The notes beneath the pieces are model-generated. The model was given only the letters and a program-made list of their open reading frames with translations. It did no database searches and was not told where the DNA came from. Below are positions 25,140-37,440 of a DNA stretch of 64,000 bases, in pieces (position 1 is the stretch's first letter; each line of letters begins with the position of its first letter). The DNA is from Nigrospora sphaerica (lineage: Eukaryota; Ascomycota; Sordariomycetes; Amphisphaeriales; Apiosporaceae), in assembly GCA_018287875.1 (NCBI GenBank), contig JAGVVL010000002.1:7192001-7256000 (forward strand), written 5' to 3'. A program made the translations under genes and the position numbers.

Positions 25140-27765
25140 TCAGAGTTGCGAGCACCACTTTGCCAGAAAACCAGGGAGCTCTACCGCCGCCGGCACCTCC
25201 TCCAGGCTGATGTCCAGCTTGAACATCTTGCCCTCCAGCCCCCCGTGGCCCGCGTTGCTTCTGCCACCGATGCCGGCCGGAATCAAGAGCCCCAGCGTCG
25301 CCAGCCTCTCCCACGCCATCCCGGCCACCCCTCGGCCCCATAGGCGACCGCCCGCCCCCAGCGCGAGCATTCCCGAACCGGCCGACTGTATCCTCTGTTT
25401 CCCCATCTGCGAGCTGTACTCGTCGTAGGCCATGGCAAAATTCACCGTATCTGTGTGCGCCACAATGTCCAGCCGCGCCGCCGCAATCAACAGTGCCAGT
25501 TCCAGGTCCGACAGTGCAGCCAAGAGATGCAGCCTAGCATCTGGGGCCGCCAGCGAGGCATGCGACGTGCTCGACGCTGATATGTCCAAGTCCAGCGACG
25601 AGGCCGACAGTGCTGAAAGCGGCAGTATGCACTGTGAGAGGAAGCATGCCACCGACTTGGACGTGTAGAAGTGGTACTCCAACAGGTCCTGGAAGCCCCG
25701 TGTCCTGCTTAACGTCTGGAAACACGGTCAGGTCAGGTCGGCCACATCGCTCCCGTCTGAACTTACCTCGATCTTTCCGTCCCAATACGCCCGGAACGCG
25801 TCCAAACCTTCGGCACTCGTATTGAATCCCTCGGCTTCCATATCCTCCTCGTCCACCAACAGACCCTGTCGACATATGTCCCAATATGCTGGCAGGCTCT
25901 TGGGCAGTGAAAGGTGGACGTATCGGTGGCTGAACCGACTTTTGACTCGCTTTTCCAAGCTTTCCACCACGTCGATCCTCGTGGTCAGGCCGAGGACCGC
26001 AATGGGCGCCTTGCGTGCTTGCGCGATATCAAACAAGTTATACAACAGCGTTTGCCGCGCGTGGGTCGCGAACAGGTCAAATTCATCAATGATGAAAACA
26101 ACAGACTTGGACGCCACCCCTTCGTCTTGTCCGGTGATCTCCGAGGGGTGGGATAGCAGAGCCAAAAGGGAAGCGAGCGTGTCTGCGTAGTTGCTTGTTC
26201 GGTTGACCAGGTCATCCTCAAGGTTCATGTCTTTGCCGAGTTGGCGCCAGATCTCCTTGAGCGCCAGCTTGTCGTCCACATGAATGAACCCATTGAGCCG
26301 GATGACGTGAAACGCATCCTTGTTATCAACGGCCAACTCGGACACGATCGTTTCGACAAGCTGTGAGCATTTGGTCAGTTGTAGGTAGCCCCCGCCGGAA
26401 AAGGCAGCCACCACTTACAGTGGTTTTCCCGCAACCCCTCGCTCCTATGACCATCATGGAATTACCTTCCCCAGCCAGGATGGTCTGCTCAATAAGCTGG
26501 AACGTCTTTTCATACGCCTCGTCCAATCCCTGCATTTTGAGCCGCCGGTTACCACAACATCGATCGACCAGCACGCGTTGCATCATCTGCAGATGCTGTT
26601 CAAAGTCGGTGATATCAGGTCGCTCCGCCTTGGAGGTTGGCTTCTCTGTTGCCGAAGGAGACAGAGTCTCCAGCAATGCGTTTTCTTGTAGACAACCCCG
26701 ACAGAACCAATCGTCTTCGGGTATGACCGGGATCTCGTAACATTTCTGATGGAAGCCTTTGTCGCAGTTTTCACAAAACACGATCTGATTGGAACGTGTA
26801 TAGTCTGGCTTGGAGCAGATGACGCAGACTTCGTCATCGTCGCTGCCGCTGCGGTCTTCCCCGCTTTCTTCCTTCTGCTGTTTTTTCTTGGTATATTCAT
26901 CCGCCTCCTCTTCTGCTGATTCTTCCGCGGCTGCCTTAGCCGGGGCCGTCTTTGGGGATGACAGTCTGATTGTTTTCGTGGGTGGTGCAGAGCGCGGAGT
27001 TTTGGCGGCCAAAGGCAAGTCCTCAAAAAACACTTCCTCGGCGGGTTTGCCGCCACGGTTGTTATCGAACGCAACGCTCTTGGGTGGCCGCGCAGCCTTT
27101 TTGTGTCGGGGCGTCAAGATACCTTTGGCTGGTGGCGGTCTCCCGGCCGACGCATCCTCTTTGCTCGGCCTTCCTCGCTTGAACTGCTTTACGGCAGGCC
27201 TGGCCTGATTATCCGTCTCTAATTCCGCAGCTGAGGTCTCCTGGTCTGCAGCTAACGTAGGCTTACTCGCCCGACGAGAAGATTTTTTCAAAACGGCCGC
27301 TGGCTTTGTCGATTCATTGGCTTGTTTTGTGTCGCTCGACTTTTGGCTGTTTCTCGACGGATTTCGGTTCACGAATGCAAGGCGCTCCGATTCGTCGCCC
27401 GAGTCGGGTACGTCGTACACGTTCTGCTGCCTTTGTGTGATTTGTCGATCGCGAGTGGCCTTGAGGGGGGCTCTGGGTTTCTTGACGGCAGGAGGCCTGG
27501 GGTCCGCCTTGCTGTCTCTGCTGCTTGCTTTCGGAGGTTTGTCAACCGAGCTTCCAGCTCGCGCCGTGCTCCTCCTTTGGCGTCCGGGTTCCGTAGTTTC
27601 TACATGGGCAGCAGGCATTATGGTTGAGGCCGCTGTGGCAAGTCGACGTTTCTTGACCGATGGCGCTGGGGCTGGCGCCGAGGGCGCTGGACCCGGTGCA
27701 GCGTTGTCTTCGACATCCTGAGGACGAGCCCTCTTGGGGCGTGCGGCAGGAGGTCTTGCCGCCAT
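25140..27765 (-). CDS. orc4: Origin recognition complex subunit 4 with PHD finger
   Basis: This is the AAA+ subunit 4 of the origin recognition complex, which marks replication origins in the nucleus. The exons are 27765-26419, 26360-25767 and 25715-25140, with phase-0 introns of 58 and 51 nt, giving 838 residues. Residues 1-300 are basic, Pro/Ala/Lys-rich and disordered, and include an AT-hook-like KRGRPSK (near 195). Residues about 312-362 form a PHD finger (VCVICSKPDYT, CDKGFHQKCYEIP, WFCRGC). The AAA+ module follows: Walker A GARGCGKTT (near 442, split by intron 1), Walker B VVFIIDEFDLFA, and sensor-like VLGLTTRIDVV. The C-terminal part has the Orc4 winged-helix-type region ending in WCSQL. 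Filamentous-fungal Orc4 proteins carry this extra PHD finger, whereas yeast and animal Orc4 do not. The start has the only suitable ATG before the basic tail. Confidence 0.95.
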
Positions 27766-28447
27766 GGGAGGCGAGGTGTGGTATTATTGTATGCGCAAGG
27801 GTTGCATGGTGTAGAGTTACGAAGTAGTGCACCCGCGAATGCGGCTTGGGAAATAGCAAGTTCTCCGTTGCTCGGAGACGTCACGAGGCTGGAGCAACCG
27901 TGAGTGGATGCAGTCACGGAATTGGAATTGGGAGTCGCGACGGGAAGTCGCGACGCGATCGACGGAGTGGTGGGGCCGACGTCTAGCATCCAATGGACGG
28001 ATGGATACATAGGTAGGTAGTTCAGCTCCAACGGCATGGGGGGAAAACCTAACCCTTACATACAACTACTTGAGGCAGGTACTTCCAATTTTATACACGG
28101 GCCTCCGGGACGTATCATGGAAGTGAATAGACACACTTGCATTACTTCTGATGCCTCGAGGGGTGGGTTTTACGATGATATTTTATGATGAGAAGGGTCA
28201 AGCAACTCGTCGAGATTTAATGGTTGTGTATCTGCAGCCATGGTAACTGGCGCAACGGTTTAGGGGACCTGATCAGAGGAGTCCCGGTATCCCAACAGCT
28301 GAAGTACTTACATATGTACTTAATGGACAAGTGATCCATTACCAAGGCAGTCCAGCTATTGGGAGCATACTGAGCCCTTTTGAGGTGCGGCGCCACTCGT
28401 GCTTATTAACTTGAAGAACCCGTGTAAGTAACAAGCGACTGTGCTTC
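27766..28447. other. Intergenic region between orc4 and the oxidase gene
   Basis: About 680 bases: the orc4 promoter side and the 3' flank of the D-amino-acid oxidase. A TACATACAACTACTTGAGG and GGTAGGTAG motif cluster occurs near 28.0-28.1 kb. No gene is seen. Confidence 0.6.
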
Positions 28448-29753
28448 TCACAGCTTGGCGCGGTTGAGAGCCTCGTGGACTAGCTCGACGACTTTCTGGG
28501 CGCACCCGAACGACACCTGGTAGCCAAAACCCGCGTGTCCATACGAGTGAATCAGGTGAACACCATTAATCTTGTCCCCCTCGACCCGGGGGCCACCATC
28601 CCTGTACGGCCGCAAGCCGACGCCGTGGCGAACGACGTCCAGCCCCTTGATACCCTGGCCATTGGTAAGTTCGGGCACCATCTCGACGGCGCGGGCCATG
28701 ACTGCAACACCCCGGATTAACAAGCATGGACGCGGGGGCGGTGGTCTTTCGGCGTGACTCACTCCGCAAGGCTATACTGGGGTCCGGCTGGCTTTCCCAC
28801 TGGCCCTTCTGGTACGTGCCGCCCAGGATGGTACCTCCGCCGGCCGCCCGTGTCATCATGTAGACGACCTCGTCGGCGGCGTCGTCGGTGCCTGATTTGG
28901 CGGCCATGTACGGGGCCTCGTTCCGCACTACGACGACTTGGCCGCGTGCCGGGGTGAGTTTGGTGTCCATGACCCCCCCCAGCCGGCAGGCCATGAGGCC
29001 CGTGGTGTTGATGATGACGTCGGCCTTGGCACCCGTATGGCTCATCGCGATCGCTTCAGCGATGTGTTTCAGGAAGCCGCGCTTCAAGACGACGCCGTTG
29101 GCGCGGCACTGGCCCACGAGCCAGGGCAAGTATAGCATGGTGTTGATGCAGACGGAGCCGAACTCGCAGCCCGAGGCGGCGTCCTCCGGGAGCTCCGTCT
29201 TCGATAGTTCCCTGAAATCGTCAAAGAGAGATTTGTACCAGGGGTTTTCAAGGAACAGCCCGTCAAAGGCGGCCCCGCCGCTTCTGAGCTTCTCCAGGTC
29301 TTTCTTCCTCCGGAAGACGCGTGACTCTACGAGACAGAATCAGCAGAGCCCTCTTGGTAGCAGCGGAAGGAAGAGTGGGCTCACTTTGCAGATGAATACC
29401 CGCTTCGGGTACTTCGACAGCCAGACGCTTCAGTTCGTGCCATGTCTTACGCTCCCATTGGCTCTCCACTGATGAGTTGAGGGACATTCTTTGCACTCGT
29501 CAACGCGGCGTTCGGAAGGGGATTACGAGAGATCGACGTACGGCAAGACGTTGGCCCCGGCCCAAGGCGATGCGTACTCGATGTCATAATCGCCCGGCAT
29601 GTGCTTCGCAACAAGAGTGATGCTGTTGGTGGGGTCTTTGGACAAGAGGTAGGCCGTTGTCAACCCCGACACGCCCGCACTGGAACCGCGTCAGTCGCGA
29701 ACCTGATGGGACCTAGAGCGTCCTACGTACCCAACCACTACGATGTTCGGCAT
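28448..29753 (-). CDS. D-amino-acid oxidase, peroxisomal
   Basis: This FAD enzyme oxidatively deaminates D-amino acids to 2-oxo acids, ammonia and hydrogen peroxide. There are five exons (29753-29731, 29679-29542, 29488-29385, 29326-28763, 28701-28448) with introns of 51, 53, 58 and 61 nt, giving 360 residues, the usual family length. The N-terminus [20 protein letters not shown] is the dinucleotide-binding fold, assembled across intron 1. The DAO signature near the C-terminus reads [18 protein letters not shown], with Ser where Asn is commoner. The active-site-side [11 protein letters not shown] motif is present. The last three residues, AKL, form a PTS1 signal, so a peroxisomal location is expected. 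D-aspartate oxidase is the main alternative, as substrate choice cannot be read from motifs. Confidence 0.95.
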
Positions 29754-32700
29754 GTGTTCGGGCGTCCAAGGCGAGGCTATCGGTGCTTCGATGCAGGAGG
29801 AATTGATTAAACAGACTTCACGGATTGGAAAAGGGATATTATACGGGCATGACAAGACACGGAGGCAATGGACGACTCGGAGGCTACCCGGCTCCCACGT
29901 CTTATCTGTGGAACGGATGATCGGCCGTCATCGGCTGTGGGGCTTTGGGGAGAGCGGGGAGGAACGGACGTCTCCGCCTCTGTTCATAATTACATTTGCG
30001 TGGGTTGTACGGTACAAAGAACATCAGTGACGAAGATGGGGAACAAAATTATGGTTATACCGAATCACTGGACCATAGCCATCGTATAACTCGAGCGATG
30101 CTGACGGGGAGGGACCAGATTTCGCCTTTCAGTACTGTCCCCCCGTTTCGGTGCTAACATGGGCTCATGGATCCATTGTCCTGGTAGACCAACAGCCCCG
30201 CTCTCCGTACCTGGCCCAGTTCCTCGTGGGAGTACGGGAGGCATTCGCGTGCGTGCCTTACTTTTCGGAGATGGAGACGGTTCTCGATGCCATGGCCCGC
30301 GAGAGCGCACATCCATACCGCAAGACCAAATCAGAAATGTCCCCCGGCCCCTCTCCCCCGCGGCCCCCTTTCTAATGCGGTTACCACTCCCGTCACCGAG
30401 TAGGCAACTGCATGGCGGGGTCGCGAATTGCCTTGGCACGATGCGGGTGGGAGTTGACGGGAACAAACCCGCGTGCTTCAGTCAGCATAGGAAATGCAAC
30501 TCGGCGCGTGTTGGTTTTGCAGGATATCGCAGCAGTCTCGCCGTAGCCATAATCATCAAGGTGCTTCCAGTCCACGGAAACCCTGCTTGGCGCCGCCGAT
30601 CCGGCGAACCAAGCCGACTCCAATGCCTACCTGGTTTGTTTGATGCGGCTGACAATGTCTCTTACGCGAGAGGGGTAATATGACAGGCGAAGCACGGTGG
30701 CAGCCACTGTCTCTTTACTGGCTGCGGCCTGACTGATCTATCAAACTTATGCGGACCGAATGCCATACGAATCCTCGTCAAGATGGACTTGCCTTGCGCG
30801 GAGACCAGGCTGCCACTGTTCCGGCGACACTACCCCCAGGATCCGACTGTCCGATCCTGCGCACGCCCAGTCAACCCCTCGCACCTCCCTCCCAGTCAGG
30901 GAAAACGTAGTCTCGTAAATCTGGAGATGCGGCTCCTGGTCGCGCTGTTGGGACAGCCGTGCCGACATTCCCTGGGTTCTTCGCTCCGGACTCGAGCATG
31001 TGACGGCCTTTAGCAATGGAATACACAGCGGGAGATCGACCGCTTCGACCAGAAACAACCACGGCCGCAGGCGACAGGACAGCAATTCCGTTGCTCGCCG
31101 ACACCCTCCCAGTCTTCCACAGCTCGCAGGGTTCATGCACAGATTAGCGGGTGAGTAACAGGTACGTCTTAACGGGCAACCAAACGACGCACACGTGCCT
31201 CACTCGTAGCCGTCCACTAGGATTGGCTGACATTGGCATTTGCCAAGAAAACCCAAACTTGAGGGGAAGAAAGAAAGAAAGGGGACAACGCCAACGCCGT
31301 CTAGTGGGACCTTCTTTTTCAGGTCTCGCGGACGGACGTCGCGGTGGAAGTATCCACCCCATGACACGAAAAGTCCCAGCCGAACGGGCCAGAACAGGTC
31401 CAACGGATCCGACAGACAGGACACGCGAATTATGGGGAGGGCCCCAGAGACCCGGGACGTCCGATCCCAGTTGGCGCATTCGGCCATTGAAGAGACGCTT
31501 GGGATTTCCGACACGACGGTACGCTTACTGTTGCAGAAAGGCAACTATGAGGGGTATGCATATCCGACGGGGTGGTGCGGCGGCAAAACTGCCAACAGTA
31601 GACGTGCGCTGTATGAGGTTGCTCGCATGCTCAATCCAACCCCCCTCGAGGCAGGAAACCACTGGATGGCGCACTGTGAGGCGCTGATGTCGGTCTTTTC
31701 ACCTCGCTGCACTCCCTTCGTCTCGGGGGTCGGCCGGCCGTCACCTGTATTGGTGCGACCTGTATATCTGTTGGCGTTGGAACCTGGCGATGGAGAGGCC
31801 AGCGCGCCCGAGAACCATGGGTGCGCCGTTTCCGGATACCCGGGTCCGTCAGCAGGAAACCCGCCGGCTTGCCAACATGCGCGACTAGGTTGGTTCCATG
31901 CATACAGCCTGGGGCCAGGAATGATGCGGGGAGGCGTTGTGATAGGACCGGGCTGGCAGCTGAAAGACGATGGAGGACTGCATCCTTGGGACCACGGAGG
32001 GCGGTGAGAATGGGGTTCCTGCTAGTAGTTACGCGGCCGCGCTACTTATTCGCCGGCACCGCATTTTGCGCGAGTCTGCTCTCGGCGTAAGAGCTTGTGC
32101 TTGCGCGCTTTGCGGTCAGGAACTGGGGGCAGATGCCGAAAACTCTTTGTGCATGCATCTGCTGACGGGCTGCCGGGCCAGCAGGGATGTCGGGTTCCCG
32201 TCGGTTGGGAACTGCCCAGCTTCAGTATCTGTTGGTCTGCGCTGCGCCGTCGGCATCGAGGCAAAGGAAACTGGGGGTACACGGTTGCGTGCGAACCCAG
32301 AGCTTAATAGGCTGGCATGTGCCGTCGACGTTGGCGACATGGATGTGGAAATGACAGCAGCAGTCCCGGTGAAGGCCAAACCGCCGGACGGGGTCGTGGT
32401 GATGAGGAATTGCCGGGATAGCGAGGGTGTACGAAAGGGGTCCCATTGCCTGCGGGGCTTTGTGCTTGACAAGCGGTCGGGTTCCTCAACGCACGACCGC
32501 ACGACCAGGAAGAGCCAGCTCCCGGTTGTGTACAGCAAGATGGGGGACAGAGGGGCCAGGCATCGTGGAGGACGCCGCCGATGAAGGCTAGACCGTCGGT
32601 AAGTACCTGGGGGTATATCGCCTTACACTACAATGTATCCCGGTACTGAGGTTCGGGACCGCGTACTGAGACATGGGTCGGCAATAGGAAGGCAGGTATA

Positions 32701-34928
32701 GAGCTGGACAGAGGAGGGGCGGGGGAGGATGCCTGACCTCTTTCAGGAAGATAGCAACTCCCAGGTACTGTATTCATAAATCTGCAATTCCCGCTCCCAT
32801 TCTGCTGGTCGAGGATGGGGTCAAATCAACCACTTCGACCCCACCGTTCCAGATCCCTGGGCGACCTCTTAAGGGGGGATCTATCCCATGCCATCCAGGG
32901 AACGGACTGAAGCGGGGACGGCGTGTACCTACGTATCTCTTCGGGCAGAGAGAAGCTTGGGTTGGTCCGGATGGGACGGGGACGGGGACGGAGATGGAGA
33001 TGAAGATGACTTGTCCTCGCCAGGGCTGCAGCTGTTGGGCAGGCTGGCGGCGTACTGGATCTTTCTAGTCCCCGACATGGAATGGCATGCACGATGGTGG
33101 ATGGCCTCCCAAAGACGCTCTCGCGGGAACAATGAGCAATGCCCGCCCACCCCCCCCTGTCACAGGTACTTCTCCTTAGGGGCGCTTTCGTACGACGGAC
33201 TGCGGGACTGGTCTGGCCTGGCCTCTCCCAGCCCGCCGGCCAGCTCTCATGCAGGCGGCATCCATCCCAATCCCACGGGACGACTGGGCCGACGTATGTG
33301 TGCGCGCATGGATATGTGTACTTTTGTGTGTGTATGTGTGCCGACTGGCCGGGGCTGGTCTTTACCCAAAAAGTCATTTGGCCATGGGCAAAGCTGGCGA
33401 TCCGCCGGCGGCATTCCGTCATGGTGGTACGATGGCTACATAGCCGTCCATCCAGACGTGGTTGAGGGTCCATCCCAACACGGCAATAGATTCGTATTGA
33501 CCAACGCCTTGGAGGCGGGCATGCTGGAGAGGGGCCGAGGGGGGCAAACAGGGCTCTCTCTCTCGCTTACCGGGCAACGGCCCCCAAAGAGTAGATGCCG
33601 GTCGATCAGTGGCTTTGGTTATTATACTGGGACCCTGTTGTTTGTGTGTTGGCGATGGCGTTGGCAATTTGTCGCTCTTGTGGTGTGCTCTGACAATCGT
33701 CTATCCGGCGGAACCAAGTACCGAGAAAGACAAACGAATGGACGAGCTGACTCGCGCCCGCTTCAGTCAGCGATCCGTCAGTCTGGTAACGCGAAGGGGC
33801 GAGGGGAGGGGGGGCTAAAACAACCTAGCTAGGCCAGGCAGGCAGACCCCGGGGGAGAGCCCTATTCGCCCTGGGGAAACAGGCAAAGCCTAGGGGTGGC
33901 CACAGGTGCCGCCGCCAAATCAACCAGGCACAAAGAGCCCCGTCGTTCCTGGAACCTTGAGAAGCGGACGGACACATGGACGTCCACCTTGGGGGGAACG
34001 CACATACTTCGAGATTGGAACGTTCCATCGTGCCGGCGAAACATCCATCCCATGTTAGTACTAGGTAAGGTGAAGAGAGAGAGAGAGAGAGAGAGGGAGA
34101 GATCACGAATAACCACCGCTCTATGGACTTCGGCTGTCCGCCCGCCCTCCTACGCCCAGCTACGCACCCACGCGGTCTTGGGTTCGGGGGCCGGGATGAA
34201 AGACGTCGTCGTCGCCGCCGCCTATTAACAGTACCTAAGGTACATACCTAGGCAGGTACATGCAGGTGGTCGCAGCCCGTAGCCGTGGCTGTGGCCGTAA
34301 CCCACACAGGGGATCGGGCGCTGCAAGGAAGGACAGGCATTGTGTCCCTGGCGCATACCTCGACGAGGAAACAGTCTATTCGCTTACCTGAGGTACCTAC
34401 TCTGCTACTTAAGTATGGTAACCGTTGCCGCCCGTGCCTCCGGGTCCCTTCCCCTCGTCCATTATTCTCATTCGGCGTCGCAACGGCGGTAATAACAGAA
34501 GTTGAACCGTCACTGTCACCTCTCTCGCCTCGGACGGACGCTCGCGCATACTCTCACCAGCCGCCGTCTCCTCGTCGCCGTCGCCGAGATCAAGGCCCCA
34601 TCCACGCCAGCGTCGAAAATCCCGGCTGTTGCAACATCTTATCCGGGCGCCCAGCCATCGGCAGCCTATCAGCGCAATCAAGGGTACGAAACTTAACCGG
34701 CGAATCGACGATTTGGGCCCCCAAACCGGAGTCGGCTGGACTATGCCGATTCCAGAGCCCAGCTCTTTGTAATATTAGCGCGTTCGTCACGGCACCCTCG
34801 TCCTCGACCTTCTGGTTTGGTAAAGCGGCTCGACCCAAGCCCAGCCAAGCCCGCCTGCCTGCATTTTCCATCCTTCTTGCCAACCCTGCCCCCGCGCCCT
34901 CGCGCCCTCGCGTCGCAGACACGGCAAG
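29754..34928. other. 5.2-kb gap upstream of two divergent genes
   Basis: No gene is supported. Frames at 31240-32007 and 31970-32584 (+) and 32116-32538 (-) are open but unlike any family I know, and they overlap antisense frames. A (GA)n tract lies at 34073-34094, and a TACCTAGG/AGGTACAT palindromic cluster at about 34230-34262 precedes the zinc-ribbon gene. The region must hold the oxidase promoter at its left end. Confidence 0.5.
34073..34094. repeat. (GA)n microsatellite
   Basis: About ten GA units followed by an imperfect GGGAGA continuation, in non-coding DNA. Confidence 0.85.
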
Positions 34929-36050
34929 ATGGACGGCCCCAGTGTTGCACGCCCAGAAGTAGCCGACAACAGAGAGCGTGGCAAAGACCGGCGAGGCCTG
35001 GGCCGGGTGCTTCAGAATCTGTCGCGGGTGAGGACAATGCTGAAGAAGTCGGGCGAGTCTCGCTCCAGATCGGCTTCCACAGCCCCGGCCCTGGGCCCCA
35101 AGCCGCAAACAGCCGAGGCTGCATCGCCCCCGTAAGTGCACCCACGCGAATGGATTCCTCTGCAGCTCTGCTTACCCGCGACCCAGTGCCACCCCCTCTG
35201 CAGCGCCGCCCAGGTCGGCCCCGCACGAGAGCGCTACCAGGATACCGCGCAGTCAGGTCGACGAGGAGCGGGCCAGGATCCTTGGCGAGAGGTTCGGCCT
35301 CAGCATCAAGCCCAACGAATGGCACACAGGTGAAGGACATGTGTTACGCGTGGAGAAGCCGATCCGTGTGCGCATTCACAGGACCTGCCACCTATGCCAG
35401 CACACGTTCGGCCCGGGCCACGAATGCCCCAACTGCCAGCACCGGCGTTGCCAGCAATGCCCCCGCAGCCCTCCCAAACGCTCCGAACAGGAGAAGGCGG
35501 CGAGTCGGGAGAAACAAGAGGCTTTGGTACAGAAGAGCCGCGAGCTCGACCCCATCATCCCGCACTGTGGCTTCACCGAGCCACTTGTCTTGACGCGGCC
35601 GCGCCCGCGGACCGGCGGAGAGAACCACGTCTACAAGAAGACGCGCATGCGCATTCGGCGGTACTGTCACCAGTGCGACGCCTCCTTCCAGCCCTCGTCG
35701 CGCATCTGCAACAAGTGCGGCCACACGCGCTGCGGCGACTGTGAGCGAACACCGTAAGCGAACTTGACCGGCCGACCTACCACCCAGCCCATGACTGACA
35801 AGAAGGCAGACAAAAGCGGACCAAGCATGCCGCCCCTCCTCCAGAGCAGCCGGGGCAGAAGAGCGGTCGGATGTGCCACGAATGCCGTCAAAGGTTCCCC
35901 CCGGATGCAGAGTATGGCGCCGAGTGCGCCGAGTGTGCACATCCCAAATGCCCCGCGTGTCCGTCCGCGCTGCCCAAGATGGTACAAGGGCCGACTGCCG
36001 CTGATCTCAAGATGTTACATGACCAGTTGGAGGAACTGGATATACACTAA
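34929..36050 (+). CDS. Uncharacterised protein with three zinc ribbons
   Basis: This is a 336-residue protein of unknown function. The exons are 34929-35131, 35187-35753 and 35810-36050, with introns of 55 and 56 nt. The N-terminal ~100 residues are basic and Ser/Pro-rich (LKKSGESRSRSAS). A short helix-like segment (EERARILGERFGLSI) follows. Then come three related Cys4-plus-Cys modules: CHLCQHTFGPGHECPNC...CQQC, CHQCDASFQPSSRICNKC...CGDC, and CHECRQRFPPDAEYGAECAEC...CPAC. The first two are each followed by a similar tail (CPRSPPKR, CERTPQKR), so they look like an internal duplication; that similarity also fixed the second splice junction. The reading frame changes across both introns, and the third module only appears after splicing. 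The protein could bind zinc, RNA or protein. Related fungal proteins exist as hypothetical zinc-ribbon proteins. Confidence 0.8.
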
Positions 36051-37256
36051 GGCGTAGGTGCCGAGGACTGAGATCTACCACCGTGTCACCTCTGGTGCCA
36101 AGGCCGCGATGGAGGCCAGCGAACGAGGCGAGTGTGTACGCTGCTACGCGTAGCACCAGAGCCCGGGGGAACTCAGCAGGCGAGAGCGTTTGATACCCTA
36201 GCCCACAAGGCTTGTTTTTGTTTTCTGTTTCCCTTGCCGGCCCCCAGGGCTAGCAGTGTGCTCTGTCGAAACAGTAACGACGGAGTGCAAACCATCTTTA
36301 GTCGACGAGAAGCCAACCTGATGATGTGTTTGCTGACAAGTTCGCGAATTATGCCGAATGCTGTTACACAATGTGCACGCGCTCGCTCAAACATGCCATA
36401 GCCGCAGCAAGCAGCAGGTGTCATGCGAGCTCGGTCTGTCTGTTCCCCGCCGTCGGGGTCTCAGGCGGTCAGGCAGACCGGCTTCTGGCCCGACGCCTCC
36501 GTGAAACCAATGATGCTCGAGTTCATGTACACTAGGACGAGGTACATATTGGTCTCGGGATATGGCCCAGCACACTTGGGCCCAGCTAGCCGGTTCTTGT
36601 ACGACAAGGATTAGCCTCCCCCGGTTACGGGCAGCGTGCGTGTCCGTCGATCTGTCCATCCCGTCGGGCCCGCCAGAGCCAGGCGCGGGATGCCTTTTAC
36701 CGTCCTTGAGACATGACGAGGGCTACCCGCCTACGCTGCTATTTTGGACTGCGCCAGGTCTGCGCGGGTCAGTACTCGCAACAGTTGCCGCCGCGTCATC
36801 TCCCGTGCCGACATATAAGACAGGACGAGGGCCTCCGTGGCCCTCGCCTTTGGTTTGGCCTGAGCGCCGGCAGTTGACAACAACGACGGCACAGATGGGG
36901 CCACACCCTGCACATCCGAGAGGACACATTCTTCATCCACGGATAGCGTGCCACGCCGTCATACAATGCAGCCCAAGGCAGCCTCGGAGGAAAGGCTCTC
37001 GATCCAACGCATTGGAACGAGTCGCTAGCGCCGGGTCCGATGAGGCGGGACGCGTCACCCAAGCAGCCGGGCCAACCACATGGCAAGCGAGCTGGGCTGG
37101 CCGGCTGGTCGTTTTTTTTCTTTCCTTTTTTTCTCTTTGGTCTTGTCTCTTGGCTACGGCGAGGATGGGGCCGCTCCCGGCAACTGATTTGCCAGCTGGA
37201 CAGCGGTATCGCCGACTCAGCCAGCCCTCTCAGCCGCATAGGTAGTGCCCAGCTGA

Positions 37257-37279
37257 GCTGCTGCAGCTCGGCTGCAGCA
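37257..37279. repeat. Short perfect hairpin
   Basis: CTGCTGCAG, a 5-base loop, then CTGCAGCAG form a perfect 9-bp stem. No run of T follows, and no gene is adjacent. Confidence 0.6.
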
Positions 37280-37355
37280 GAGCTGGCCGCCCTAGGCGTC
37301 GCCAAAAACCGGGAAGGCAGGAACCCAGGGTGGCCAGGGTGGCAGGGGAGGGGGG

Positions 37356-37440
37356 GTAGCAAAAGAAGTGACTCAACTAGAAGGGTAACTGGCTCAGCAC
37401 ACTAAGAGCACCCTGTTAGTTGGGTCACTTCTTCGCTAAC
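37356..37440. repeat. Imperfect inverted repeat with ~25-bp arms
   Basis: The left arm gtagcaaaagaagtgactca (37356 on) and the right arm tgggtcacttcttcgctaac (ending 37440) are reverse complements with only a few mismatches, separated by about 35 bases. It may be a small foldback element or a degenerate terminal repeat pair. No transposase is nearby. Confidence 0.7.

Noticed and set aside
31240..32584. Two overlapping plus-strand frames (255 and 204 codons) in the 5.2-kb gap
   Set aside because: No family resemblance, no splice signals joining them, and equally open antisense frames; not called.
35132..35165. 34-nt intron in the zinc-ribbon gene
   Set aside because: In frame, but shorter than practically all fungal introns. 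The 55-nt alternative with the same donor keeps the frame.
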